From: Bin75 sp965212135
GTDB lineage: Bacteria; Nitrospirota; Nitrospiria; Nitrospirales; UBA8639
Assembly (NCBI GenBank): GCA_965212135.1
Contig: OZ243044.1
Coordinates: 1,426,001 to 1,490,000 of the forward strand
Reading direction: 5' to 3'
Length of the DNA stretch: 64,000 bases
Position numbers and translations under genes: made by a program. Shown here in pieces: positions 34,401 through 49,400 of the stretch. Position 1 is the first letter of the stretch, and each line of letters begins with the position of its first letter. The notes beneath the pieces were generated by a model. It was not told the DNA's origin, did no database searches, and worked only from the letters and a program-made list of their open reading frames with translations.

Positions 34401-37400
34401 GCCCGGCGTTGCCGGTTCGGGTTGGCGTTGAAAGCGTGCCCGACCTCGTGCCGACCTTTGACCCGGTTACCAGCCTCCCCTCGCTGGTCTATTCCCCCGG
34501 CGAGGTCGTCAACTTGACCCTGCCGGAAGCCGGCGGCGGCAACGGCGCGTTGAGATACCTGGTGCTCACGGTGGGGAGCGCCGAGATCGGATTCGGACTG
34601 GCGTTTGACGGCGACACGCGCGTTCTTTTCGGCACCGTGCCGGTTGATACCCCGGTGTCCCTCCGTGAATATGTCTACCGGGTGCAGGACGCAGACGCCG
34701 AACTGCATGTTGATGACCGGGATGACCTGCGCTTCACCATCACCATCCTCGGCGCCCCCGACACCACGCCGACTTTCGGAGACGCCGCCATCGCCGCGCA
34801 AAACTACTACCTCGGCGAGGCCGTCAGCCTGACCCTGCCGGCGGCCAGCGGCGGCAACGGTACGCTGCGCTACGACCTCGTCCCGGTCAGCGGCCAGGGG
34901 CTAAGCGACCTCCTGCCCACCGGCTTGAGCTTTGACGGCATGACCCGCGTCTTGAGCGGCGCCCCGGCCACGGCGCAGGCCGCCAGGGCATACACCTACA
35001 CCGCCACGGACGGCGACGCGACCGACCCCGACAGCGTCAGCCTGGGCTTCATGATCGCCATCACGGACACCCGCCCGACCTTCGCGGGCGCCACCATCCC
35101 CACACAAATCTACTTCCCCGGCGAGGTCGTCAGCCAGACCCTGCCGGAAGCCCGCGGCGGAGACGGCGCGCTGCGCTACACCGTGATTCTGCGGGCACCG
35201 CGGGCACTCAGCGAATTCGGGCTGGCGTTTAACAGCGCCACCCGTGTTCTTGAAGGCACCGTGCCCATTGATGCCCCGCCGATTGACAGCTTCTTTCACT
35301 ACCAGGTGCAGGACGCCGACTCCAACACGGGGCCCGGCGACCGGAGGTTCATAGGGCTCGTCATATTCATCAGTGATCGCGTACCGACTTTCGGCGGCGC
35401 CACCATCCCCAATCAGATCTTCACCGCCGGGCGCGCCATCACCCCCCTGACCCTGCCGGAAGCCACCGACGGCGATGGCATGCTGCGCTACATGCTCGCC
35501 CCGAGCGCGGCGCTCGAGTTGCCCGACGGCCTGACCTTCAACAACACCACGCGGGTATTGAGCGGCACCCCGTCCACGGCGCGGCCCGCCGTCCGACACA
35601 CCTACACCGTCATTGACAGCGATGCCACCAACCCCGACAGCGCGAGACTGCGCTTCACGATTACCATCGCGGAGGCCACCGCCGCGCCGTTCTTCACGGT
35701 CACCAGCATCCCCAGGGGTGGCTACCGCCGGGGCGATGTCGTCAACGTCACCCTGCCGGAAGCCAGCGGCGGAAACGGCGCGCTGGACTACGCGTTGTTC
35801 TTGTCGACGGGAGCAAACAGTTTCATCCAACTCGGACTGACGTTTGACCGCGCCACCCGCGTCTTTTCCGGCACCCTGCGCCATGGCGCCTTTCGGGGAC
35901 TAATTCGATTTACCTACATCGTGCATGACGCCGATAGCGACAGGAGCAATGAGGACTGGGCGACTCTAGACTACGACTTCAACGTCATTGAGCGCGTACC
36001 GACTTTCGGCGGCGCCACCATCCCCGATCAGATCTTCACCGCCGGGCGCGCCATCACCCCCCTGACCCTGCCGGAAGCCACCGGCGGCGACGGCGCGCTG
36101 CGCTACATGCTCGCCCCGAGCGCGGCGATCGAGTTGCCGGACGGCCTGACCTTCAACAACACCACGCGGATATTGAGCGGCACCCCGTCCACGGCGCGGC
36201 GCGCCGTCCAACACACCTACTTCGTCATTGACAGCGATGCCACCACCCCCGACAGCGCGAGACTGCACTTCACGATTACCATCGCGGAGGCCACCGCCGT
36301 GCCGTTCTTCACGGCCACCAGCATCCCCAGGGTTAGCTACCGCCGAGGCGAGGTCATCAACGTCACCCTGCCGGAAGCCGTCGGCGGCGACGGCGCGCCG
36401 AACTACCAGTTGTTCGGGTTGACGGGAGCAAACAATTTCCCCGACCTCGGACTGACGTTTAACCGCGCCACCCGCGTCCTTTCCGGCACCCTGCGCGATA
36501 ACGTCCCTTCGAGAGTAATTCTATTTTTCTACGTCGCGCATGACGCCGATAGAGACAGGAGCAATGAGGACCGGGCGACTCTAAGCTACGACTTCGACGT
36601 CATTGAGCGCGTACCGACTTTCGGCGGCGCCACCATCCCCGATCAGGCCTTCATCGCCGGGGTCGCCATCACCCCCCTGACCCTGCCGGAAGCCAGCGTC
36701 GGCGACGGCGCGCTGCGCTACACCCTCCTCCCGACCACCGGCCAGGGGCTGAGTGGCCTGCCCGCCGGCCTGACCTTTGACGACACCACGCGCATCATGA
36801 GCGGCACCCCGACCACGGCCCTGCCCGCCGTCCTATACACCTACGCTGTCTTGGACACCGACACCACCAACCCCAACAGCGTGATCCTGCGCTTCAGGAT
36901 TACCATCGTGGAGGCCACCGCCAGGCCGTTCTTCACGGCCACCCGCATCCCCAGGGTTAGCTACCGCCGGGGCGATGTCGTCAACCTGACCCTGCCGGAA
37001 GCCGGCGGCGGAGACGGCGCGCTGAGCTACCAGTTGGACTTTGCGGGGGGAAACGAGGCTAACCGACTCGGAGTGGGGCTTAACAGCACCACCCGCGTCC
37101 TTTCCGGCACCGTGCCCGATGACGCCCCGCTGGGAGAGGTTAGATTTTTCTACCGGGTGCATGACGCCGACGCCGACAGGAGCCCGAATGACCGGGCGCA
37201 ACTTAACTTCGACTTCATCGTCCTCGCGCGCGACCACGTGCCGGCGTTCGCCAATGACGCGAACATCCCCGCGCAAACCTACCGCCGAGGCGACTCCGTC
37301 CACCTGACCCTGCCACGGGCCACCGGCGGCGACGGCGGGCTGCGCTACACCCTCCTCCCGACCACCGGCCAGGGGCTGAGTGGCCTGCCCGGCGGCCTGA

Positions 37401-40400
37401 CCTTTGACGACACCACGCGCATCATGAGCGGCGCCCCGACCGGGACGCAGGCCGCCGCCGAATATACCTACACCGCCACCGACAGCGACGCCGCCGACCC
37501 CGACAGCGTAACCCTGACCTTCATGATCAGCATCGCGGAAAACGCGCCGGCCTTCGCCCCGGGCGCGAACATCCCCGCGCAAACCTACCGCCAGGGCGAC
37601 TCCGCCCACCTGACCCTGCCGGCGGCCACCGGCGGCAACGGCGATCTGACCTACACCGTGATCCCGCGGGAGGGCGCGGCGAATCTTGGGCAAATCGGAC
37701 TGGCGTTTAACGGCGCCACCCGCGTTCTTGAAGGCGCCGTGCGCAATAACGCCCGGCTGGGACTCAACGCCTTTGACTACCGGGTGCAGGACGCAGACGC
37801 CAATATGAATGTTGATGACCGGGCGGATCTACGCTTCACCATCACCGTCAACCCGCCGCTGGTGCCGGACACCAACGGCGCGCCGACCTTCATCACCAGC
37901 AACTATCGTCCGATTGTGTACGTGGTGGGCGCGCGCGCCTCCCCCTTCCTGTTGGTGCCCGGCACCGGCGGCGACGGCGCTCTGGAGTACTCCTTTGACC
38001 CGGCCCCGGCCCTGCCGCCGACCTTGAGTTTTAACCCCGCCACCCGAATCTTGAGCGGCGCCCCGGCCAGCGCCGTGTTCCCGGCCACCGACTTCACCTA
38101 CCGCGTGGCCGACTCCGACTTTAACAATACCGCCGCCGACACCGATACCATCACCCTCAACATTGCGGTGCAGGCCGACGTGCCCCCCGCGTTTGCTCCG
38201 GGAATCACAATTCCCGCCCAGAACTATGTGGTCAATACGCAGCTTACGCCCGTGGAACTGCCCGTGGCCACCGGCGGCAACGAGCACAGCATCTTCGGCG
38301 ACCCCAGCGACATCACCTACACCCTCACCCCGGCCCTGCCCGCCGGGCTGACCTTTGCCGCCCCGGCCAATGCCGGCGACCCGCCGACCATCACCGGCAC
38401 GCCGCAGGCGGCGACCACCGCCACCACCCACACCTACCGGGCCGCGGACGAGGATGCCAACACCGCCGCCGCCGACACCACAACCCTGGCTTTCACCATC
38501 ACCATCGCCGCCGACCTCGTGCCGGCGTTCGCCATTGACGCGAACATTGACGATCTGAACTACTCCGTCACCGTCCCCATCACCCCCCTGACCCTGCCGC
38601 AAGCCACCGGCGGCGATGGCACGTTGAGCTACGGCCTGGCCCCGGCCGCGGGGGGCAATTTGCCCGCCGGCCTGAGCTTTGACGGCATGACCCGCGTCTT
38701 GAGCGGCGCCCCGACCGCGATCCAGGCCGCCGCCGAATACACCTACACCGTTACCGACGGCGACGCCGCCGACCCGGCCACCGACGCCACCCCCGACACC
38801 GCCACCCTGACGTTCACCATCACCATCAGTGACTTCATGCCGGTGTTCGCCGGCGACTCGGACATTGACGACCAGACCTACCTCATGGGGGTCGCCATCG
38901 CCGACCTGACCCTGCCGCAAGCCACCGGCGGCGACGGCACGCTGCGCTACGCCCTGGCCCCGGCCGCGGGGGGCAACTTGCCCGACGGTCTGAGCTTTGA
39001 CCGCATGACCCGCGTCTTGAGCGGCGTCCCGGCCACGGTGCAGGTCGCCGCCGCATACACCTACACCGCCACCGACGCCGACTCCGTCAACCCCGACACC
39101 GCCACCCTGACCTTCATGATCACCATCAGGGGACCCGACACCAGGCCGGTGTTCACCGATCGCCCCGCCTTTGTCCCCGTCCTGACCTACCCGGTCGGGC
39201 TTCCCATCACTCCCCTGACTCTGCCGGAGGCCACCGGCGGCAACGCGCCGCTGCGCTACACCTTCACCCTTTTCACTACCGGCCCCTTGTCCGCCGGCCT
39301 GAGCTTTGACTCGGACACGCGCGTCCTGAGCGGCACCCCGACCATGGTGAATCCCACAGTGCGCGGGGTGATCGTGAACGATCTCCACCACTACATAGCC
39401 ATTGATGTCGATGACGACGAGACCCTCATCTTCATAGCTTACCGGATCGTCATCGTGGAAAACGCGCCGACGTTTGCGGGCGCCTCCATCCCCAATCAGA
39501 CCTACCCCGTCGGGGTCGCCATTGAATTGACCCTGCCGGCGGCCACCCGTGGCGACGGCACGCTAAGCTACACCCTCGCCCCGAGCGGCGGCGGCAATTT
39601 GCCCACCGGCTTGAGCTTTGACGGCATGACCCGCATCTTGAGCGGCACCCCAACCGCGATTCAGGCCGCCGCCGCATACACCTACACCGCCACAGACGCC
39701 GACGACACCGACCCCGACAGCGACACCCTGACTTTCATGATTGCCATCGTGAGAAACGCGCCCACGTTCGGCGACACCCCGGTTTTTACCCTGACCTACG
39801 ACCTCGACGAGGTCGTCAACGTGACCCTGCCGGAGGCCACCGGCGGCAACGGCGATTTGGAGTACGGCGTGTTCGGCCTGGGGCCCGGGGGGAACCTCAT
39901 CGCATTCGGGCTGGCGTTGAACGACGAGACCCGGGTGATCAGCGGCACCGTGCGCAACACCGTCGGGATTATGGACAACTTTTTTGAGATCCGGGTGAAT
40001 GACGCCGACTCCGACCGTGGGGCTGCTGACCAGGCGAGACTGCGGTTCACCCTGGTCATCATCCCCGAAAGCGAGCCGGCGTTCGCCGCCGGCGTGCGCA
40101 TCCCCGACCCGACCTGGCCCGTCGGGCTTGCCATCGCCGAACTGACCCTGCCGGAAGTTACCGGCGGCAACGCGCCGCTGCGCTACACCCTCGCCCCGAG
40201 CGCCGGCCAGGGGCTAAGCGGCCTGCCCGCCGGCCTGAGCTTTGACGGCATGACCCGCATCTTGAGCGGCACCCCGGCCACGGTGCAGGCCGCCGCCGAA
40301 TACACCTACACCGTTACCGACGGCGACCTGATCAACCCCGACAGCGTGAGCCTGCGCTTCATGATCACCATCGTGGAAAACGCGCCGGCCTTCGCGGTCG

Positions 40401-43400
40401 CCGGCATCCCCGCGCAAACCTACTACCGGGGCGAGGTCGTCAACTTTACCCTGCCGGTCGCCGGCGGCGGAGACGGCGCGCTGAACTACGATTTGATCCT
40501 GCTGTCGGGGGCAAACAATATCGCCGAACTCGGACTGGCGTTCAACAACACCACCCTCGTCCTGTCCGGCGCCGTGGCCAACAATGCCCCGCTGGGACCC
40601 ACTACGTTCACCTACCGGGTGAATGACGCCGACCCCAACACGGATGAAGCGGACCGGGCGGATCTACCCTTCACCGTTACCATCATCGTTACCCCGCCGG
40701 CGGCCGGGGTCATCACCTCCACCAACCCGGATCCACTGGTTGAAAACACCCTGGACGGGGCCACGCTGGAGGTGACGCTGGCCTTCACCACGTACGTTGA
40801 TCCACTGACCACAAGCAATTTTGTATTGACCCATGCCCAGATCTTCCCCGGCGATCTAACCCTGGCCTCGGTCAGGCGCGACAGCCCCACGCAAGCCACG
40901 CTGACGATGGCCTACGACGGCCACGACTTTGACCAGAACGCCATAATTAATCTGAGCGTGTTGTCATCCGCCCACACCCGCACCGGCGACATAGACATCG
41001 ACAATACGCCGGTCACGGCCATCGTTGAAAGCAGCGACGCCACGCTGGCCGGCCTCGCCTTGTCCGGCGGCGCCGTGCTCGCCCCGCCCTTCGCCCCCGG
41101 CACGTTCGTGTACACCGCCACCGTAATCAACAGCGTTGCCGACATCATGGTGACGCCGACCGCCGCCGATGACGGCGCGACCATCGCCGTCAACGGCGAT
41201 GCCGTGGACAGCGGCACGCCCGGCGCCGCGATTGCGCTGACCGCGGGCGAGGCCACCGGCATTGATGTGCTGGTAACCGCCGAGGACGGCGCAGCAACGC
41301 GAACCTATACCCTCGCCGTAACCAGGGCCGGGTCGCCCACGGCCATCATCAGCGCCCCGGCGTCGCTGCACGAGAACGACGCCGACGGGGCGGTGCTGAC
41401 CATAACCCTCGCCAACACCGCCTACACGGATCCGCTGCCGGATGCGGCGTTCACGCTGGCCCTGGGCGGCACGGCGAGCGGCATCACGGTGGCGTCTTCC
41501 ACCCGCACCGATGCCACCACCGCCACCCTGACCCTGGCCTACGCCGACGTCTCCGGGATTACCGGTGACACCACCATCGCCGTTACGGTGGCGGCTGCGG
41601 CGCACACGGAAGACGGTGATCTGACCACCGGCACGGTCGCGGTAACCGCGGACGCCGCGCCGGGGTTCGATGGGTTCGGTGTCGGCGAGAGCATTGCCGA
41701 CATGATCTACACCCTCGCCGTCCCCATCACCCTGACCCTGCCGGAAGCCACCGGCGGCGACGGCACGCTGCGCTACACCCTCGCGCCGAGCGCGGGGGGC
41801 AATTTGCCCGCCGGCCTGACCTTTGACGGCATGACCCGCGTCTTGAGCGGCGCCCCGACTGCGACCCAGGCCGCCGCCGAATACACCTACACCGCCACCG
41901 ACAGCGACGCCACCAACCCCGACAGCGTGAGCCTGCGTTTCATGATCACCATCATCCCGGTGCCGGGGCCGGATACCAACGGCCCGCCGGTCTTCGAGAT
42001 TTCCCGCCAGCCACTGATTGTGTACGTGGTGGGTGCGCACGCCTCCTCCCTCCAGTTGCCGTCCGCCACCGGCGGAGACGGCACGCTGGTGTACTCCTTT
42101 GACCCGACCCCGGCCCTGCCGCCGACCTTGAGTTTTAACCCCGCCACCCGAAACGGGTCAATCGTGAGTAGCGGCCCGGCCACCGCCGTGTTCCCGGCCA
42201 CCGACTTCACCTACCGCGTGGCCGACTCCGACGTGAACACTACCGACGCCGACACCGATACCCTCACCCTCAACATTGAGGTGGAAGCCGACGTGCCCCC
42301 CGCGTTCGCTCCGGGAATCACAATTCCCGCCCAGAACTATGTGGTCAGTACGGAGATTACGCCCGTGGAACTGCCCGTGGCCACCGGCGGCAACGAGCGC
42401 GGCATCTTTGGCCGGTCCAGTGACATCACCTACACCATCACCCCGGCCCTGCCCGCCGGGCTGACCTTTGCCGCCCCGGCCAATGCCGGCGACCCGCCGA
42501 CCATCACCGGTACGCCGCAGACGGCGGCCACCGCCACCACCCACACCTACCGGGCCGCGGACGAGGATGCCAACACCGCCGACGACGACACCGCAACCCT
42601 GGATTTCACCATCACCATCAACATGGCGCCGCCGCCGGCGGATGTCCCGCCGGCGTTCGCCGATGACGCGAGCATTGGCGACCAGACCTACGCCGCCGGC
42701 ACCGCCATCGCCGAACTGACCCTGCCGATAGCCACCGGCGGCAACGCGCCGCTGATCTACGGCCTCGCCCCGACCGCGGGCCAGGGGCTGAGTGGCCTGC
42801 CGGACGGCCTGAGCTTTGACGGCATGACCCGCATCTTGAGCGGCACCCCGGCCATCGGGCAGGCCGCCACCGGGTACACCTACACCGTTACCGATGCCGA
42901 CACCAACACCGAGGCCACCGACGAAGACACCATTGAGTTCATGATCACCATCAGTGGGCCGCTGACCTTCGGCGACCAGCCCTTCCCGGACCCGGTGATC
43001 ACGGTCGGCAAGGCGTTCTCCATCACCCTGCCGGCGGCCACCGGCGGCGTCCTTCCGCTGACCTACAACTTGCCCCTGGTTCGCTCCGGGTTGTATCCGG
43101 GCGTAGTCTTTGACCCGGCCACGCGCGTCGTCTCCGGCACCCAGGCCACCAGCCCCACCGGCGGCTCCCTTCCTCTTGGCTATACAGTCACAGACGCGAC
43201 AGTCCCCCGTAACATCATCGTAACGTTCACGCCGGTCATCAACATCATCGTGGAGGCCGACCGCACCCCGGCTGTCGGCGGCGTCCTCACCGCCACCGCC
43301 AGCCCCCTCGTCATAGACGCCGCCGGCAACACCGTCAGCGGCGGCACCGCCGCCGGCACGCTGGTGGTCAGCAACGTCCCGGACGGCGTAACCCCCGGCC

Positions 43401-46400
43401 ATCGCGTTGACGGCAGTCCCACCCATGGCGACCTGACCATAGACGCCGCCGGCGCCTGGACCTACCAGATAGACAACAGCCGTCCGGGCACCCGGGCGCT
43501 CAGCTCCGGCACCTCCATCAACGAGATGATCAACGTCATAACCACCGTCGGCACTATTGAGATCACGAGCATCATTCGCGTCAACCTCGTTACCGGCACC
43601 TTCCCCAACGACCCGCCCACCGCCACCGCCAGGGTCAACGGCAACGCCGGCGGCGGCAGCGCGGGAGTGGGCGCCACGGTCACCTTGAGCGGCGCCGGCA
43701 GCGACCCGGAATCCAGCCCGATTACGGGGTACGCCTGGGCGCAGACCGGCGGCACCACGGTGACCCTCGCGCCCGATGCCACCACCGCAGAAGTTACGTT
43801 CACGGCGCCCGCATCGCCCGAAACCCTGACCTTCACCCTGGTAGTAGAGGTAACGCTCGGGGGCCAACAGAGCAGCCCGGCGTTGCCCGTGACCGTTGAA
43901 GTTACGGCGGCGCCGCCGGCGCCCGAGTTGAGCATTGCGCCGCCGACCACAAATCCCGTTGCCCCTACTCTCTCAGGTGACGACAGTTTTGATGTGGTCG
44001 CCGTGGTAACCAATAACGGGGGTGCGGCGACTGCGGAGGTTACCACCGTGAACTTTTATCTGGTGGCGGATGCGGCTTCTGTAACCACGGTCGCCGACCT
44101 CGGATCCAGTGATGGGTCAGGCACGATTGCGGCGGGGCTTGCCGCCTCGGGCGGCACCGGAACCGTAACCCGCAACATCTTCGGGCCAGGTGCGGGTTCG
44201 GGCTTTTATGGGTTATACGCTTGTTTCAGCACCGTTACCGACGCCACTCTCGCCACCGACTGCGCGTTCAGCCGCTTCCTCTATGACGACAATATCGGCT
44301 CAACCACAACCCGCCACGACAGGAATACGGGCATCGTGGTGGCGGCCAGGACCGAGACGTCCCGCATTTCACATAGTAACGATAGCGACTGGTTTAGTTT
44401 TGTGCTGGAAAACGGCGCGCGCTACCAGATTGATTTGACTTCGGCGAACGCCACGCTGCTCACCATCCGCGATAGCGGCGGCACCGTCATCAGCGCGTCT
44501 TTGATTACCGGCGGCGGCAACACCCGCCAAAGCAACACCTATACGGCGGCCGCGGATGGCGCGCATTTTATTGAAGTGGTTGATAATGGCGGCGGCGTTG
44601 GAAATTACACCCTGGTCATCACCCGGCTGGCCGCGCCGCCGGCCGACGTCACTTGCACGGAAGACGGCCCGGCGATGCCCGCCACCCTGACCGTGGGTTT
44701 TGGCGACCAGGTAACCCTGCAAGGCTTCACGCCCCCTATAGGCGCGCCGTTGCGCTGGGGCACGATTCCGACCGGGGTAGGCGCGTTCGTCGGCGGCCGC
44801 GCCAGCACCACCTGGACGGCGCCGGCTACCGACCCGGGCGCGTTCACCCTGGAGTATGGCGTCGGCGGTATGTCTGATACCTGCACCGTCGCCGTAACCT
44901 TGAGCGGCCCATTATCCTTCGCCGCCGCCCTCGCACCCCAAACCTACCGACTCGGCATTGACGTCGGCATCGTAACCCTGCCCGTGGTCTCCGCCGGCGC
45001 CGGCGCAGCAACCTACGCCCTCACTCCGGCCCTGCCCGCCGGCCTGACCTTTGACGGAGACGCCACCCCCCCGACCATCACCGGCACCCCGGAGGCCATC
45101 GCCGCCGAAGCGGACTACGCCTACACCGCCACCACTGCCAACGGCGCCCTTGACCTGCCCTTCACCCTGGAAGTAACCCTGCAGCCCATCACCATTGCCG
45201 CCGGCAGCGCCGCCGCCACCGCCGGCGCCGTCACCGAAGACGATCCCGCCGCCAACACCGCCACCGGCACCCTGACCATCACCAACCCCAACCCCGGCGG
45301 CAGCGACGAGTTCGTCGCCATCACCGCCTCCGACCCCGGAGGCATGGGCACCTACGGCGACTTCACCATCGCCGCCGACACCGGCGTCTGGACCTACACC
45401 CTGGACAACGCCGACGACGACACCAACGCCCTGGCCGCCCTCGCAATCGTTCAAGACGTCTTCACCGTCGCCGCCGCCGCCGACAACACCGTTACCCAGG
45501 ACATCACCATCAGCGTAACCGGCGCCAACGACGCGCCCACCCCCCGCATCACCGCCCCGGCGGTGGGTACCGATGTGCCTCGCGGCACCACCATCAACCT
45601 CGTCGGCAGCACCAGCAGCGACCCGGATACCGGCGCCACCCTGACGTTTGCGTGGGACGACGACGAGGACTTCCCCGGCACATTTGGCGACGCCACCGCC
45701 GCCGACACCACCTGGACCGCGCCGGAGGCCACTACCGGCGTTACCTTGAAATTGACGGTCAGCGATGGCACCGCAATGCCCAACACCACGGTCTTCGTCA
45801 ATGTGGTGGATATCGTCATCACCATTATCGGCGACACCACCGGCGAAGTCACCGAAGACGGCGACCTCACCGACACCGGCACCCTGACCGTTACCAGTTC
45901 CGACCCCACCGGCAGCACAGACGTGGTGGCGCAGACCGATGAAGACGGCGACTACGGCCTGTTTACCCTTGATGCCAACGGCGGCTGGAGCTACACCCTC
46001 GGCGGCAACCCCGACAACGAGACCGCCGTCAACGCCCTGGCGGCGGGCGATGAGGCAACCGACACCTTCCCCGTAACCGCCGCCGCCGGCGGCACACCCC
46101 AGGACGTCGTCATCACCATCACCGGTGCCAACGACGCGCCCACCGTCGCCATCAGCGCGCCCACGGAGGGTATGCAGGTGGAATTCAACTCGGCGGTCAC
46201 GCTGACCGCCACCGGCGCCGACCCGGATACCGGCACCACCCTGACCTACCAATGGAGCGCGACCCCCAACACCGGCAGTTTTGCCAATGCCACCGCCGAG
46301 GACACCACCTGGACCGTCCCCGCAAGCGGCACCGCCCCGGTAACCCTGACCCTGACCGTTATGGATGACGCCACCCCGTCCCTCACCGGCACCGCACAAG

Positions 46401-49400
46401 TCATGGTCAACCCGGTCGCCGTGGCGGTTGACTTCGCCGGCAGCGAAACCACCGGCGCCGTCACCGAAGACGACTCCACCGACACCGCCACCGGCGCCCT
46501 GACCATAGCCACCACCAGCACCAACAAAAACGTGGTAGTCCAGACCGACACGCCCGGCACCTACGGCACTTTTTCCATCACCGCCGCCGGCGCCTGGACC
46601 TACACCCTGGACAACAACAACGCCGCCACCAACGCCCTGACCGGCGGCCAAGTCGTAACCGACACCTTCACCGTGACCGCCTCCGTCAACCCCGACGCCA
46701 CCGTGGAAGTGGTCATCACCATCACCGGCGCCAATGACGCGCCCACCGCCGAGATCACCGCGCCGCCGGCCAATACCATGGTGTCGTTCGCCGGGACGAT
46801 CCCCGTTACCGGCGCCGGCGAAGACCCGGACACCGGCGACACCGCCACCCTGACCTACGCCTGGACCACGATGCCGGCGAACACCGGCAGTTTTGCCAAC
46901 GCGACCGCCGCCTCCACCACCTGGACCGCGCCGTCCACCGAGATGAGCGTCGCCTTGCACCTGATGGTCAGCGATGACGCCACCCCGGTTGCTGCCGCCG
47001 ACGCAACACCGGTCACCGTCATGGTGGTGCCGGTCGCCATCGTCGGCGACACCACCGGCAGCGTCACCGAAGACGGTGACCTCACCGCCACCGGCGACCT
47101 CAACATTGACAACCCCGCCGGCAACACGAACTTCATAGCCGCGAATATGGATGGCACCTACGGCGCCTTCACCATCGCCACCAACGGCAACTGGACCTAC
47201 ACCCTCAACAACGCCACCGCCGCCACCAACGCCCTGGCCGCGGGCGATGCGCCAACGGAGACCTTCACCGCGCGCACCGCCATCGGCGACGGCACGCAAA
47301 TCATCACCATCACCGTCAACGGCGCCAACGACGCGCCCACCGCCGCCATCAGCGCGCCCACGCCCGGCACACAGGTGGAGTTCGGCGTCGCCATCCCGGT
47401 AACCGGCACCGGCACCGACCCGGATACCACCGACACCCTGACCTACGCATGGCGCACCCAACCGGCGGACCGGGGCAGTTTTGCCAATGCCGCCCTTGCC
47501 AGCACGATGTGGACCGCCCCCAACACCGGCACCGCCAACGTCATCCTGATCCTGGAAGTTACTGACGGCACCGCCACCGTTAGCGCACGGGTCACCGTCC
47601 GTCCACGCGCCGCGCCGGTCACCATCGCCGGCGGCAACACCGGCACCGTCGTTGAGGCCGGCACCTCCACCGGCACCCTGACCGCCACCGGCACCCTGAC
47701 CGTCACCAACCCCAACCCGGCCCCCGGCGACAGCACCGCCGTCCTCGCCCCGACCGAGTCCAGCCGCTACGGCGCCTTCGCCATCGTCCTCACCACCGGC
47801 GTCTGGACCTACACTTTGGATGACGCCGACCCCGACACCAACCGCCTGGCCGCCGGCGACAGCGAGACCGAGACCTTCACCATCCGCGCCGCCGCCGACT
47901 CCAGCGTCACCCGCGTGGTTACGATCACCATCACCGGCGCCAATGACGCGCCCACCGTGGACATCACCGCGCCGCCGGCCAATACCATGGTGTCGTTCGC
48001 CGGGACGATCCCCGTTACCGGCGCCGGCGAAGACCCGGACACCGGCGACACCGCCACCCTGACCTACGCCTGGACCACGATGCCGGCGAACACCGGCAGT
48101 TTTGCCAACGCGACCGCCGCCTCCACCACCTGGACTGCGCCGTCCACCGAAATGTCCGTCGCCTTGCACCTGATGGTCAGCGATGACGACTCCGCCACCG
48201 CAGACGCAACACCGGTCACCGTCATGGTGGTGCCGGTCGCCATCGTCGGCGACACCACCGGCAGCGTCACCGAAGACGGTGACCTCACTGCCACCGGCGA
48301 CCTCAACATTGACAACCCCGCCGGCAACACGAACTTCATAGCCGCGAATATGGATGGCACCTACGGCGCCTTCACCATCGCCGCCAACGGCACCTGGACC
48401 TACACCCTCAACAACGCCACCGCCGCAACCAACGCCCTGGCCGCGGGCGATGCGCCAACGGAGACCTTCACCGCGCGCACCGCCATCGGCGACGGCACGC
48501 AAATCATCACCATCACCGTCAACGGCGCCAACGACGCGCCCAGCGCCGCCATCAGCGCGCCCACGCCCGGCACACAGGTGGAGTTCGGCGTCGCCATCCC
48601 GGTAACCGGCACCGGCACCGACCCGGATACCACCGACACCCTGACCTACGCATGGCGCACCCAACCGGCGGACCGGGGCAGTTTTGCCAATGCCGCCCTT
48701 GCGAGCACGATGTGGACCGCCCCCAACACCGGCACCGCCAACGTCATCCTGATCCTGGAAGTTACTGACGGCACCGCCACCGTTAGCGCACAGGTCACCG
48801 TCCGTCCGCGCGCCGCGCCGGTCACCATCGCCGGCGGCAACACCGGCGCCGTCGTTGAGGCCGGCACATCCACCGGCACCGCCACCGCCACCGGCACCCT
48901 GACCGTCACCAACCCCAACCCGGCCCCCGGCGACAGCACCGCCGTCCTCGCCCCGACCGAGAGCAGCCGCTACGGCACTTTCGCCATCGTCCTCGCCACC
49001 GGCGTCTGGACCTACACTTTGGATGACGCCGACCCCGACACCAACGCCCTGGCCGCCGGCGACAGCGAGACCGAGACCTTCACCATCCGCGCCGCCGCCG
49101 ACTCCAGCGTCACCCGCGTGGTTACGATCACCATCACCGGCGCCAATGACGCGCCCACCGCCGAGATCAGCGCGCCACCGGCCAATACCATGGTGTCGTT
49201 CGCCGGGACGATCCCCGTTACCGGCGCCGGCAACGACCCGGACACCGGCGACACCGCCACCCTGACCTACGCCTGGACCACGATGCCGGCGAACACCGGC
49301 AGTTTCGGCAACGCGACCGCCGCCTCCACCACCTGGAGCGCGCCGTCCACCGAGATGAGCGTCGCCTTGCACCTGATGGTCAGCGATGACGCCACCCCGG

